DNA of 64,000 nucleotides from Nisaea acidiphila. Its GTDB lineage: Bacteria; Pseudomonadota; Alphaproteobacteria; Thalassobaculales; Thalassobaculaceae. Below are positions 32,729 through 42,343 of this stretch, piece by piece. The notes beneath the pieces were generated by a model. The model saw nothing but the letters and a program-made list of their open reading frames with translations. It was not told the origin of the DNA and ran no database searches. Numbering within the stretch: the first letter of the stretch is position 1; each line of letters opens with the position of its first letter. The stretch is taken from positions 1,522,501 to 1,586,500 of the forward strand of contig NZ_CP102480.1 of the NCBI RefSeq assembly GCF_024662015.1, in the 5' to 3' direction. The translations under genes were made by a program, and so were the position numbers.

Positions 32729-34390
32729 TTAGATCGGCATCACGATGTTACCGAGCCGCTGGGTCAGCTTGCGGTTCTCGTCGTAATCCACCGGTACCGC
32801 GATCAGCGCCGGACCCTTCTGGTTGAACGCTTCGTCGAGCGCATCCTCGAGCTGACCCGGGCCCGTGATATTCCGGCCCCACATGCCGAAACTCTTCGCC
32901 AGCAGCTCGAAATCCGGATTGGTAAAGGCGAGATCCGAGTGCTGGCCGTCGAACTGGTTCTGCTGCTTCCACTTGATCAGGCCGTATTCGTTATCGCACC
33001 AGACCATGCAGACCACGTTCATCTGCAGCCGTACGGCGGTTTCCAGCTCCTGCACGTTCATCATGAAGCCGGCATCTCCGCTGATCGCCAGCACGCGTTT
33101 CTCCGGATGGGCGAATTTCGCCCCGATGGCGCCGGGCAGCGCGATCCCCATCGTGCAGAACCCGTTCGAGATCAGCACCGTGTTCGGCTCTTCCGGCTGC
33201 AGGTAACGCGCGATCCACATCTTGTGGGCACCGACATCGCTCAGCACCACGTCTCCCGCATCGAGAAAGGTCTGTACGTCGTTCAGGATGCGCTGCGGTT
33301 TCATCGGGAAGCTCTCGTCGTGCTTCTCCTGCGTCAAGTCGTCGAACATGGTCGCGCGCAGCTTTGCCCGATCTCCGATCTTGAAGAGCGGCAACTTGCC
33401 TTCGAAGCGGCTGTTCAGTTCCTCGTTGATCTGCCAGAGCGCGTCGGCAAGGTCGGCGACGATATCGACATCGACCGGGAAATCCTGGTCGATTTCCGCC
33501 GGCTCGAAATCGATCGAGATGATCTTCTTGCCGGGCGTCCGGTTCCAGAAACCCGGCGCGTATTCGACCAGATCGTAGCCGACCGCGATCACCAGATCGG
33601 CCGCATCGACCGCGAGATTCACAAAATCGCCGCCCTGCAGCCCCATGGTGAAGAGGCAATGCTCGTCGCTACGGGCGACGGCGCCCTTGCCCATGAAGGT
33701 ATTGACCACGCCGATCCCGGTCTTGTGCGCAAGGCGCCGGAGCTGACCGGCCGCGCGTTTGCGGACCGAGCCGTTGCCGGCGAGGATGATCGGGTTCTTC
33801 GCCGAGGCGATCAGATTGACCGCCGCCGCGACCGCCTTGTGATCCGCCGCCGGCCGTCGGGTCTTGCGGACCTCCATCGGGGCCGCGTTTTCCACCGGCC
33901 GCTTGGCGATGTTCTCCGGCAGCTCAATCACCGTAACGCCCGGCTTCTCAGACTCCGCAACCTTGAAAGCCTTACGGACGATCTCGGGAATGTTGTCCGC
34001 GACCAACACGGACTGGGTCCATTTACTGATCGGGTCCAGCATCGCCAGACTGTCCATGTTCTGGTGGCTTTCCTTGTGCAGCCGCCGGGTGCTGCCCTGT
34101 CCGATGATGGCCACCACCGGCGCCCGGTCCATATTGGCATCGGCAAGTCCGGTCACCAGATTCGTTGCGCCGGGTCCGAGCGTGGAAAGACATACGCCCG
34201 CCTTGCCGGTCAGGCGCCCGTAACAGTCGGCCATGAAGGCCGCTGCCTGTTCGTGGCGGCAGAGGACAAATTCAATCTTGCTGGAATTGAGGGAAATCAT
34301 CAGGTCGGCATTTTCCTCGCCGGGAACGCCGAAAATCCGTTCGACCCCTTCTTCTTCCAGACATTTCACAAACAGATCGGACGCTTTCAT
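32729..34390 (-). CDS. Thiamine-diphosphate-dependent acetolactate synthase-like enzyme
   Basis: A 553-residue enzyme of the acetohydroxyacid synthase family. The catalytic glutamate is in 'VLCRHEQAAAFMADCYGRLT', followed by 'STLGPGATNLVTGLADANMD'. The ThDP/Mg site is 'SGDAGFMMNVQELETAVR' with the asparagine in 'WCDNEYGLIKWKQQNQFDGQ', a form seen in AlsS-type catabolic enzymes. No small regulatory subunit gene is nearby, which supports a catabolic or other decarboxylase role over branched-chain amino-acid synthesis. The start at 34390 (MKASDLF) has GGGGGAGA just ahead. It is divergent from the tetR-type gene. Confidence 0.87.
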   Translation of the reverse strand: MKASDLFVKCLEEEGVERIFGVPGEENADLMISLNSSKIEFVLCRHEQAAAFMADCYGRLTGKAGVCLSTLGPGATNLVTGLADANMDRAPVVAIIGQGSTRRLHKESHQNMDSLAMLDPISKWTQSVLVADNIPEIVRKAFKVAESEKPGVTVIELPENIAKRPVENAAPMEVRKTRRPAADHKAVAAAVNLIASAKNPIILAGNGSVRKRAAGQLRRLAHKTGIGVVNTFMGKGAVARSDEHCLFTMGLQGGDFVNLAVDAADLVIAVGYDLVEYAPGFWNRTPGKKIISIDFEPAEIDQDFPVDVDIVADLADALWQINEELNSRFEGKLPLFKIGDRAKLRATMFDDLTQEKHDESFPMKPQRILNDVQTFLDAGDVVLSDVGAHKMWIARYLQPEEPNTVLISNGFCTMGIALPGAIGAKFAHPEKRVLAISGDAGFMMNVQELETAVRLQMNVVCMVWCDNEYGLIKWKQQNQFDGQHSDLAFTNPDFELLAKSFGMWGRNITGPGQLEDALDEAFNQKGPALIAVPVDYDENRKLTQRLGNIVMPI

Positions 34391-34531
34391 TGTGTCTCCC
34401 CCTCTCACGTGACGCCGGCCCCACGCAATACTGCTCTTACAATTAGGAGTTTCTTAGTGACCCCCGACACACATATAATGGAATTTCAGTCAGTTTATTG
34501 ACATTCCCGCCTCAGAGATCATCCTTTCCTC

Positions 34532-35146
34532 ATGGCTAGGCAGAAAGAATTCGACCGGGCAGAAGTCCTGGAAAACGCGATGCGGGCCTTTTGGCGCCGC
34601 GGCTACGAAGCCACATCGGTGCAGGATCTGGTGGAAGCCACCGGGATCAATCGCGGCTCGATGTACGATACCTTCGGCGATAAGCGCGGGCTCTTCCAGG
34701 CCGCTGTCCAGCACTACATTACAAATGTCAGCGCGGAACGGCTGAAGGTCGTCGCCGAAACGGACGACGCGCTTGCCGGAATTCGCACCTATTTTGACAG
34801 GCTCATCGATTTCTCCGTCGGCGACGGGCGGGAACTCGGGTGCCTCATCACCAATTCGGTGGTCGAACTCGCACCACATGACGAGGTGATCGGAGAGACC
34901 CTGCGCAAGAGTTTCGCGCGGGTCGAGGATACTTTCTATCGTGCCCTGCTCCGCGCCCAGCAGGCGGGAGATCTCACCACGGGACAGGATATCCGGGCCC
35001 TTGCGCGCTTCCTGACCGCGACGGTGAACGGAGTTCGTGTCTTTGCGCGGGCCGATGCAGACGCGACGACCCTGCGGGACGTGATCGACAGCGCCCTTTC
35101 GGTGATCGACACACACAAGCGCGGTTTTCCGGCAGCCGCCGAGTAA
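34532..35146 (+). CDS. TetR-family transcriptional regulator
   Basis: A 204-residue regulator. The N-terminal HTH reads 'RAEVLENAMRAFWRRGYEAT' and 'DLVEATGINRGSMYDTFGDK', the TetR signature. The C-terminal ligand domain includes 'GCLITNSVVELAPHDE'. A perfect TATAAT lies at 34474-34479 in the 141-bp divergent gap, followed by GGAAT (34480-34484) and ATTCC (34503-34507), possible operator halves. A related inverted repeat, TGGAA-N6-TTCCA, lies before the next gene. Likely targets are the divergent ThDP enzyme and the downstream peroxiredoxin-like gene. Confidence 0.88.
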   Translation: MARQKEFDRAEVLENAMRAFWRRGYEATSVQDLVEATGINRGSMYDTFGDKRGLFQAAVQHYITNVSAERLKVVAETDDALAGIRTYFDRLIDFSVGDGRELGCLITNSVVELAPHDEVIGETLRKSFARVEDTFYRALLRAQQAGDLTTGQDIRALARFLTATVNGVRVFARADADATTLRDVIDSALSVIDTHKRGFPAAAE

Positions 35147-35222
35147 TCACCCCCAAAGTACGATTTGTGACGCAGCCTCGATAGAGCCGTGCCTTCAGGG
35201 CAACGTTGTCGCTGTTGTATTC

Positions 35223-35238
35223 TGGAATGTTTGTTCCA
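35223..35238. promoter_or_regulatory. Inverted repeat, possible regulator binding site
   Basis: TGGAA-TGTTTG-TTCCA lies 37 bases before the peroxiredoxin-like start. The GGAA(T) half also occurs in the divergent region ahead of the tetR-type gene, consistent with a common operator. Not tested. Confidence 0.35.
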
Positions 35239-35275
35239 TATTCGTTGCGTCAATCAATCCAAGGGAGCCTCACTG

Positions 35276-35842
35276 ATGACCCAACTCACCCCGCTCTTTC
35301 CGCGCCAGCCGGTTCCGGTCCTCTCCGTCCCCACACTCGGCGGCGGCAGCTGGAACCTCGCGGAGTCCCCGGCAGAGAACTTCACCATGGTCGTCGTCTA
35401 TCGCGGCCTGCATTGCCCGATCTGCGGCACTTACCTGAAGGATCTCGACCGCAAACTCGCCGACTTCAAGGAACGCGGCGTCGAGGTCATCGTGCTCTCC
35501 AGCGACGACGAAGCCCGCGCGACGCAGGCTAAGGACGACTGGAAGCTGGAAAATCTCACGGTCGGGTACGGCCTGACGCTCTCCAAGGCTCGGGAGTGGG
35601 GTCTCTATGTCTCCTCCGGCCGCGGCAAGACCTCCGTCGGCATAGAGGAACCGAGCCTGTTCGTCGAACCCGGGCTCTTCCTCGTACGGCCGAACGGGGA
35701 GCTCTACTTCGCCACGGTCCAGACCATGCCGTTCGCCCGGCCCGAGTTCGGAGCCATTCTGAAAGCGCTCGATTTCGTCATCGCCAAGGATTATCCGGGC
35801 CGCGGCGAGATCGTCGACATCCCGGCCGAAGCCGCCGAGTAG
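35276..35842 (+). CDS. Peroxiredoxin-like (AhpC/TSA) family protein
   Basis: A 188-residue thioredoxin-fold protein. The active-site region is 'VVYRGLHCPICGTYLKDLDR', a CPxC form typical of the peroxiredoxin-like subgroup, where 'PVC' peroxiredoxins have one cysteine. 'VIVLSSDDEARATQAKDDW' and 'PGLFLVRPNGELYF' complete the fold. It probably reduces peroxides or acts as a thiol oxidoreductase in the cytoplasm. The start at 35276 follows AAGGGAG; a longer frame from 35189 has no such site. A terminator follows. Confidence 0.88.
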   Translation: MTQLTPLFPRQPVPVLSVPTLGGGSWNLAESPAENFTMVVVYRGLHCPICGTYLKDLDRKLADFKERGVEVIVLSSDDEARATQAKDDWKLENLTVGYGLTLSKAREWGLYVSSGRGKTSVGIEEPSLFVEPGLFLVRPNGELYFATVQTMPFARPEFGAILKALDFVIAKDYPGRGEIVDIPAEAAE

Positions 35843-35877
35843 TCCCAAAGGGCGTCACAGCATGGGCGGCCGGGACG

Positions 35878-35900
35878 GGGAGGCTTTTCAGCCTCCCTTT
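35878..35900 (+). terminator. Rho-independent terminator after the peroxiredoxin-like gene
   Basis: An 8-bp stem GGGAGGCT / AGCCTCCC with a TTTC loop, followed by TTTCTC. It lies 36 bases after the stop at 35842. Confidence 0.7.
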
Positions 35901-35968
35901 CTCATTCGCGGACCTGCTTTCGATGAAATCCGCTGGCCCCACCCGGCCCCTTGCGCTACTAGGGCTGC

Positions 35969-36853
35969 GTGACCGTTCATCCATTGAAAAGACTGCGTTT
36001 CCGGATCGAGGCTTGGCTCGTACGAAGCCTGCTCTTCCTGCTGCGCCAGTTTCCGCTCGATTTCTCTTCCTGGCTTGGCGGCGCCGCGCTGCGCCTCGCG
36101 GGTCCGTTCCTGCCGGCGCACCGGGTCGCAAAACGTAATCTCGAGCGAGCCTTTCCGGAAAAGTCGCCCCACGAGATCGCCGAAACCCTCCGCGGCATGT
36201 GGGACAATCTCGGCCGAACCGCCGGAGAGTATCCGCACCACCGGCGGATCGCGGCGGAGGCCGGCAACCGCATCGAGATCCATGGACTGGAAACCGTCCA
36301 TGCGCTTACCTCCTCTCCCCGCCCCGCGATCTTCGTCTCCGCTCACCTGGCGAACTGGGAGGTCATGCCGATTGCGGCGGCGCTGCACGGGAACTATCTG
36401 AGCTCCGTCTACCGCCGCCCGAACAATCCCGATCTGGCGGGCGTGTTCACGGACCGGCTGACGCATCCGGAGATGAGCCTCATCGCCAAGGGCCCTTCCG
36501 CCGGACGCGAACTTCTTCGGGTGCTGCGCCAGAACCGGCCCGTCGCCATGCTGATCGACCAGAAGCTCCGCGAGGGAATCCCCGTTTCCTTCTTCGGCCG
36601 CGAGGCCATGACCCCGAGCGCTTTCGCCGAGTTCGCCCTCAAGCTCGACTGCGACGTCCTTCCGACCCGGATCGAACGGACCGGCGGGGCGCATTTCCGG
36701 CTGACGGTGCTGCCGCCGATGGAAAAACCCGATACCGGCGATCATGCGGAAGATGTGCGCCTGCTGACCCAGGCGGCGACGTCGCATATCGAGGATTGGG
36801 TGCGCGAGCGGCCGTCGGAGTGGTTCTGGGTCCACAAGCGCTGGCCGGACTAA
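35969..36853 (+). CDS. Lipid A biosynthesis acyltransferase (LpxL/HtrB family)
   Basis: A 294-residue membrane-associated acyltransferase. The N-terminal amphipathic or membrane segment is 'LVRSLLFLLRQFPLDF', the catalytic motif is in 'SAHLANWEVMPIAAAL' (HxxxxE/D type), and the end 'ERPSEWFWVHKRWPD' is diagnostic. It adds a secondary acyl chain to lipid A precursors at the inner membrane. The start codon is GTG at 35969. It converges on the MsbA-like gene, which fits the lipid A theme. Confidence 0.9.
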   Translation: MTVHPLKRLRFRIEAWLVRSLLFLLRQFPLDFSSWLGGAALRLAGPFLPAHRVAKRNLERAFPEKSPHEIAETLRGMWDNLGRTAGEYPHHRRIAAEAGNRIEIHGLETVHALTSSPRPAIFVSAHLANWEVMPIAAALHGNYLSSVYRRPNNPDLAGVFTDRLTHPEMSLIAKGPSAGRELLRVLRQNRPVAMLIDQKLREGIPVSFFGREAMTPSAFAEFALKLDCDVLPTRIERTGGAHFRLTVLPPMEKPDTGDHAEDVRLLTQAATSHIEDWVRERPSEWFWVHKRWPD

Positions 36854-36888
36854 GCCGGCCACACACAGCCTGAGTCTACTGGCCGGCT
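36853..36888. other. Inverted repeat between convergent lpxL-like and msbA-like genes
   Basis: AGCCGGCC (36853-36860) and GGCCGGCT (36881-36888) form a perfect 8-bp stem around a 20-base loop across both stop codons. It may be a bidirectional terminator, but there is no T-run. Confidence 0.3.
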
Positions 36889-38693
36889 CTGACCACCGTG
36901 TCCGCGGGCCCGAACTGGAGACCGTGCAGGTGCGCGTAGAGCCCCTCCTTCTCCAGCAATGCCTCATGCGTGCCGCTTTCGACCACCTTGCCCGCATCGA
37001 AGACATGGATCACATCCGCGTGCTGGATGGTCGACAGGCGGTGCGCGATAACAAGCGTGGTCCGGCCGGTCATCAGATCCTTCAGCGCATTCTGAATCTG
37101 CCGCTCCGACTCCGTATCCAGCGCGCTGGTCGCTTCGTCCAGCAGCAGGATCGGCGCGTCCTTCAGGATCGCCCTCGCGATCGCGAGACGCTGGCGCTGG
37201 CCGCCCGACAGTTTCGTTCCCTGCTCACCGATCACGGTCTCGTAGCCGTTCGGCAGCGCCGATATGAACTCGTCCGCCGCCGCCGCGCGGGCCGCCGCCC
37301 GCACTTCCTCGTCGCTCGCGCCGAGACGGCCGAAACGGATGTTGTTGATGACGGTATCGTCGAACAGCACGACATCCTGGCTGACGATAGCGAGGGTGTC
37401 CCGCAGGCTCTCCAGAGTCACGGTCCGGATATCCACGCCGTTCACGCGCACTTCCCCGCTGCCCGGGTCGTAGAACCGGGGAATCATCGAGAACACGGTA
37501 CTCTTGCCAGCACCCGACGGACCGACCAAAGCCGTCACTCTACCGGACGGCGCTTCGAAGCTGACGTCGTTCAGGGCCGCACCCTGTTCGCTCTCGTCGC
37601 CGCTCGCATAGGAGAAACGCACGTTCGAGAACTCGACCGCACCTGCCGCCCGCGGCAGCGCCTTCGCCTCCGGGGCGGTGCGAATGGTGGGTTGGCGGTC
37701 GAGCAGCGCGAAGACCCTTTGCGCCGCGGCCAGGCCCTCCTGCAGATTGGTATTGATCTTTCCGAGCGCCCGGAGCGGCTGATAGGCCATCAGCGTTGCG
37801 GCGATGAAGGAGAAGAACGCACCGGCGGATGTTTGGCCCTCGATCACCCGGGCACCGCCATAGAGAATGACTGCGGCCACCGCGACCCCGCCGAGGAAGT
37901 CGATGATCGGCTGCGGCGCGGCTTTTACCCGGATCCCCTTGTAGTTGAGCCCGAAGATCCGCTCGACGAGTTGCTGTACCCGTCCGGTCTCGTGCTCCTC
38001 AAGCCCATAGGACTTGATCATCCGGATCCCCTGGAAACCCTGTGTGAGCAGGGTGGTCATCGAGCCCATCTCTTCCTGGGTCTGGGCCGAAACGCGGCGC
38101 ATCCGCTTGCCGAGCTGCCGGATGGGATAGGCGGAGAGCGGCGCGACCACGAAGGTTATGCAGGCCAACAGCCATTCCTGATAAAACATCACCGCCACCA
38201 GGAAGATCACCGAGAGGCTGTCCCGGCCCAGTCCCACCAGCGCGTTCGCGACCGCGTTGCGCATGGTGTTGATGTCGAAGGTGAAGTGCGAGATCAGGGT
38301 GCCGCTGTGCCGGTCCTGAAACAGCCCGAGATCGAGATTGATCAGATGGCGGTAGAGCCGCGCCTGGGTGTCGGCGACGACCCGCTGGCCGACATAGCCG
38401 ATCATCACCTCCTGGGCATAGGTCGCGACGCTCTTCACGAAGAAAGTCGCGACCACCGCGCCGGCGACCAGCCACAACACCGAGAGATCCTTCTCGATGA
38501 AGATCTTGTTCACCATCGGATCCATCAGCCAGGCCGACAGCGCCGTCGCCGCGGCGACAAGCACCATGCAGAAGCCGGCGAGGACGAGGCGCAACGTGTA
38601 GGGCCGCACCAGTTCGCCCACCACGCGCTTCATAAGCGAGATCGAGTTCTCGTCCGTAAGGCTGATTTTCGTTCGATCCGTTTTCCGGGACAT
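36876..38693 (-). CDS. msbA: Lipid A export ABC transporter, MsbA-like
   Basis: A 605-residue half-transporter. The N-terminal six-helix membrane domain (about residues 20-330, with 'LIGYVGQRVVADTQARLYRHL'-like coupling helix pattern) is followed by the ATPase domain: Walker A 'GPSGAGKST', signature 'LSGGQRQR', Walker B 'ILLLDEATSALD', switch 'VIAHRLSTIQHAD'. It works as a homodimer flipping lipid A-core or another lipid across the inner membrane. The start at 38693 has AAGGTG 4 bases ahead; upstream ATGs (to 38804) add a non-conserved stretch. The substrate is inferred from family and neighbour. Confidence 0.85.
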   Translation of the reverse strand: MSRKTDRTKISLTDENSISLMKRVVGELVRPYTLRLVLAGFCMVLVAAATALSAWLMDPMVNKIFIEKDLSVLWLVAGAVVATFFVKSVATYAQEVMIGYVGQRVVADTQARLYRHLINLDLGLFQDRHSGTLISHFTFDINTMRNAVANALVGLGRDSLSVIFLVAVMFYQEWLLACITFVVAPLSAYPIRQLGKRMRRVSAQTQEEMGSMTTLLTQGFQGIRMIKSYGLEEHETGRVQQLVERIFGLNYKGIRVKAAPQPIIDFLGGVAVAAVILYGGARVIEGQTSAGAFFSFIAATLMAYQPLRALGKINTNLQEGLAAAQRVFALLDRQPTIRTAPEAKALPRAAGAVEFSNVRFSYASGDESEQGAALNDVSFEAPSGRVTALVGPSGAGKSTVFSMIPRFYDPGSGEVRVNGVDIRTVTLESLRDTLAIVSQDVVLFDDTVINNIRFGRLGASDEEVRAAARAAAADEFISALPNGYETVIGEQGTKLSGGQRQRLAIARAILKDAPILLLDEATSALDTESERQIQNALKDLMTGRTTLVIAHRLSTIQHADVIHVFDAGKVVESGTHEALLEKEGLYAHLHGLQFGPADTVVRAGQ

Positions 38694-38934
38694 GCGCACC
38701 TTTCCGAGCGATTCCGGGCCCTTCCATACAACAGGCAACGGACCTGCCGCCATCGAAATGCAATATGAAGTTCTTGCCGCAAAACGCGAATCCATATGCG
38801 GCATGTTGATTTAAATCCGACTTCCCGTACTATTGCCCTGTCGAAAATGCGGTCGGTTCGCGGCCCAATCGGTGCCAAACAAAGCAATCAAGAATGCACG
38901 GCGCCTTAAAAAAGTGAGCAAACAGGAGGCTCTC

Positions 38935-40518
38935 ATGACATCCAACAAAAAGCTGACGGCGGCGCTGTCAGGCGACGTTTCGCGCCGTGGGTTTCTCGGC
39001 GGCACGGCCGCGCTTGGTGTTACGGCCGCATCCAGTTCCGCGCTGATGGGCCGCAAGGCCTATGCCGCGAAAAAGGGCGGGCATCTGCGCGCCGGTATCG
39101 GACACGGATCGACGACGGATTCCCTTGATCCGGCGACTTATGAAAACGGTTTCTCCCTCGCCCTCGACTACACGCTGCACAACCATCTCGGCGAAGTCGA
39201 CCATACCGGCGGCGTGAAGCCGGAACTGGCCGAGAGCTGGGAAGCCTCGCCGGACGCCAAGACCTGGAGCTTCAAGCTCCGCAAGGGCGTCGAATTCCAT
39301 AACGGCAAGAGCCTCGAGGCGTCTGACGTCATCGCCTCCATCGAATATCACATGGGCGAGGACACCAAGTCTCCGGCCAAGTCCCTGCTGAAGCAGGTCA
39401 AGTCGATGAAGGCCGACGGCAAGCATGAGGTCGTGATCGAGCTCGAGTCCGGCAATGCGGACTTCCCGTATGTGATCAGCGACTACCACATCGCCATCAA
39501 GCCGGCGACCGACGGCAAGATCAACCCGACCGACGGCATCGGCACGGGCGGTTACGTGCTCGAGAACTACGAGCCGGGCGTCCGCTTCATGGCGAACAAG
39601 AACAAGAACTATTTCAAGTCCGACCGGGCCCATTTCGATCAGGTCGAGCTCATCACCATCATCGACCTCGCGGCGCGTCAGAACGCCCTGACCACCGGCG
39701 AGATCGACATGATGGACCGCGCCGACCTCAAGACCGTGCACCTGCTGAAGCGCAAGCCCGGCATCAACGTCATGGAGACGGTCGGCTATAAGCACTACAC
39801 CTTCCCGATGCGGACCGACACCAAGCCGTTCGACAACAACGACCTGCGGCTGGCGCTGAAATACGCACTCGACCGCGAGGAACTGGTGAAGAAGATCCTG
39901 CGCGGCCACGGCGTTGTCGGTAACGACCACCCGATCAGCCCGACCAACCAGTACCATGCCGACGGTCTGGCGCAGCGCGCCTACGATCCGGACAAGGCGA
40001 AATTCCACCTGAAGAAGGCCGGCATGGAAGGCGAGACCATTCAGCTTTCCGCCGCCGACGCGGCCTTCCCGGGCGCGGTCGACGCCGCCGTGCTCTACAA
40101 GGAGCATGCGGCCAAGGCCGGCATCAATATCGAGGTCGTGCGGGAGCCGAACGACGGCTACTGGTCCAACGTCTGGATGAAGAAAGGCTGGGGCGCCTGC
40201 TACTGGGGCGGCCGTCCGACCGAGGACTGGATGTTCACGACGGCCTACGCGGCCGGTGCCGACTGGAACGACACCTTCTGGAAGCATGACCGCTTCAACG
40301 AACTGCTTCTCGCGGCCCGCGCCGAGCTCGACAGCGACAAGCGCCGGACGATGTACTACGAGATGCAGGAAATCGTCAGCAACGACGGCGGCGTGGTCGT
40401 CCCGATGTTCGCGAACTATGTCTTCGCGGCCTCGGACAAGATCCTGCCCTCCGAGCAGATGGCCGGTAACTGGGAGCTCGACGGTTCCAAATTCGCGGAA
40501 CGCTGGTCCTTCGCGTAA
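38935..40518 (+). CDS. Peptide ABC transporter substrate-binding protein with Tat signal
   Basis: A 527-residue family 5 solute-binding protein. The twin-arginine signal 'VSRRGFLGGTAALG' (residues 16-29) ends near AYA|AKK. The mature protein has 'ELAESWEASPDAKTWSFKLR', the SBP_bac_5 hallmark, and 'NNDLRLALKYALDREELV'. CAGGAGG lies just before the ATG at 38935. Export in folded form suggests a cofactor or fast folding. It is the first gene of a five-gene unit with permeases, a fused ATPase and a hydrolase. Confidence 0.93.
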   Translation: MTSNKKLTAALSGDVSRRGFLGGTAALGVTAASSSALMGRKAYAAKKGGHLRAGIGHGSTTDSLDPATYENGFSLALDYTLHNHLGEVDHTGGVKPELAESWEASPDAKTWSFKLRKGVEFHNGKSLEASDVIASIEYHMGEDTKSPAKSLLKQVKSMKADGKHEVVIELESGNADFPYVISDYHIAIKPATDGKINPTDGIGTGGYVLENYEPGVRFMANKNKNYFKSDRAHFDQVELITIIDLAARQNALTTGEIDMMDRADLKTVHLLKRKPGINVMETVGYKHYTFPMRTDTKPFDNNDLRLALKYALDREELVKKILRGHGVVGNDHPISPTNQYHADGLAQRAYDPDKAKFHLKKAGMEGETIQLSAADAAFPGAVDAAVLYKEHAAKAGINIEVVREPNDGYWSNVWMKKGWGACYWGGRPTEDWMFTTAYAAGADWNDTFWKHDRFNELLLAARAELDSDKRRTMYYEMQEIVSNDGGVVVPMFANYVFAASDKILPSEQMAGNWELDGSKFAERWSFA

Positions 40519-40545
40519 TCGCGCGAAGCACCGGGCACCGGTTAC

Positions 40546-41502
40546 ATGTCACAAATACTGAAAATGGTGGCCCAGCGCTTCGCGCTGGGCCTCCTCACCC
40601 TCTTCGTCGTCTCGCTGATCATCTTCCTCGGCATCGAACTTCTGCCCGGGGATATTGCCGAAGAAATCCTCGGCCAGGGCGCGACCCCCGAAACCGTTGC
40701 AGCCTTCCGGCGCGAGCTCGGCCTCGATGTGCCGCCGCACATCCGCTATGTCGAGTGGCTCTGGAACATGCTGCAGGGCGACATGGGGCGCTCGCTCGCC
40801 AACAAGCGCGAGATTTCCGAGCTGATCGGCCTGCGCTTCGGCAACACGCTGTTTCTCGCCGTGACCGCCGCCGCGATCTCTGTGCCTCTGGCGCTGACCC
40901 TCGGCGTGCTCGCGGCGCTATACCGCTATTCCTTCTATGACCGCGCGGTCAATGTGGTGACGCTGAGCTCGATTTCCTTTCCGGAATTCTTCGTCGCCTA
41001 CATCCTGATCTTCTTCCTCGCCGTGACCTATCCGGTGTTCCCGTCGATCGCCAATATCAGCGACGCAACGCCGTTCTGGGAAAAGGTCTACAAGGTGCTG
41101 CTGCCCGCCCTGACACTGACCCTGGTCGTCGTCGCACATATGATGCGGATGACACGGGCGGCGATCATCAACCTGCTGGCGAGTCCCTATATCGAGATGG
41201 CCAATCTGAAGGGCCTCTCGCGCGCCCGCATCATCGTGAAGCACGCGCTGCCGAACGCCCTCGCCCCGATCATCAATGTCGTGGTGATCAACCTTGCCTA
41301 TCTGATCGTCGGCGTGGTCGTGGTGGAGGTGGTGTTCGTCTATCCGGGCCTCGGACAGCTCATGGTCGACTCCGTCTCGAAACGGGACCTGCCGGTGGTA
41401 CAGGCGGCGGCGATGATCTTCGCCGGTACCTACGTTCTCCTCAACCTGCTCGCGGACATCTTGTCGATCCTGACAAATCCGCGCCTGCTGCATCCGCGCT
41501 GA
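40546..41502 (+). CDS. Peptide ABC transporter permease, DppB type
   Basis: A 318-residue inner-membrane permease with six predicted segments. The N terminus 'LKMVAQRFALGLLTLFVVSL' and 'IELLPGDIAEEILG' are typical. The EAA loop is 'PYIEMANLKGLSRARIIVKH' followed by 'ALPNALAPIINVV'. It pairs with the downstream DppC-type permease (13-base gap). Confidence 0.93.
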   Translation: MSQILKMVAQRFALGLLTLFVVSLIIFLGIELLPGDIAEEILGQGATPETVAAFRRELGLDVPPHIRYVEWLWNMLQGDMGRSLANKREISELIGLRFGNTLFLAVTAAAISVPLALTLGVLAALYRYSFYDRAVNVVTLSSISFPEFFVAYILIFFLAVTYPVFPSIANISDATPFWEKVYKVLLPALTLTLVVVAHMMRMTRAAIINLLASPYIEMANLKGLSRARIIVKHALPNALAPIINVVVINLAYLIVGVVVVEVVFVYPGLGQLMVDSVSKRDLPVVQAAAMIFAGTYVLLNLLADILSILTNPRLLHPR

Positions 41503-41515
41503 GGGGAGACCGGAC

Positions 41516-42343
41516 ATGGAAAACGCACTGAGATTTCTCCGCAGCGCACCGCCGACTGCGATCTTCGGTATCGCCGTGATCGTCGGCTACGCCTTCATCG
41601 CGATCTTCGCGCCGGTCCTGACGCCCTATGGGGAGACGGAGATCGTCGGCGCGGAGTTCGAGCCCTGGGGCGAAGGTTTCATTCTCGGTACCGACAGTCT
41701 CGGCCGGGATATGATGACCCGCCTTGTCTACGGCGCCCGGAACACGATTGGCATCGCCTTCCTCACCACGGCGCTCGCCTTCTTCCTCGGCTCGGTCACC
41801 GGCTTCCTCGCCGCGTCGATCTCCGGCTGGGTCGATCAACTGCTCTCCCGGATCGTCGACGTGCTGATGGCCATTCCAGCGCTGATCTTCGGCCTTCTGG
41901 TCCTGACCATCGTCGGCACTTCGATCACCAACATGGTGCTGGTCATCGCGGTGCTGGAATCGACCCGCGTCTTCCGCCTCGCCCGGGCCGTCGCCATGGG
42001 GATCGTGGTGATGGACTATGTCGAGGCCGCACGCCTCAGGGGCGAAGGACTATGGTGGATCATGTCGCGCGAGGTGCTGCCGAACGCGATGCCGCCGCTG
42101 GTCGCGGAGTTCGGCCTGCGCTTCTGCTTCGTCTTCCTCTTCATCAGCGCCCTCAGCTTTCTCGGCCTCGGCATCCAGCCGCCGACAGCCGACTGGGGCA
42201 GCATGGTCCGTGACAACGCGACCCTGATCACCTTCGGCGACATCACGCCGCTGCTGCCGGCGGCCGCCATCGCGCTGCTGACCGTTGCGGTGAACTTCGT
42301 CGTCGACTGGTTCCTCCACAAAGCAAGCGGATTGAAGGAATGA
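41516..42343 (+). CDS. Peptide ABC transporter permease, DppC type
   Basis: A 275-residue permease. 'LGTDSLGRDMMTRLVYGARN' is the DppC/OppC hallmark near residue 60, and the EAA loop is 'DYVEAARLRGEGLWWIMSRE' with 'VLPNAMPPLVAEFG'. The end of the gene overlaps the start of the fused ATPase gene by 4 bases. Confidence 0.93.
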   Translation: MENALRFLRSAPPTAIFGIAVIVGYAFIAIFAPVLTPYGETEIVGAEFEPWGEGFILGTDSLGRDMMTRLVYGARNTIGIAFLTTALAFFLGSVTGFLAASISGWVDQLLSRIVDVLMAIPALIFGLLVLTIVGTSITNMVLVIAVLESTRVFRLARAVAMGIVVMDYVEAARLRGEGLWWIMSREVLPNAMPPLVAEFGLRFCFVFLFISALSFLGLGIQPPTADWGSMVRDNATLITFGDITPLLPAAAIALLTVAVNFVVDWFLHKASGLKE

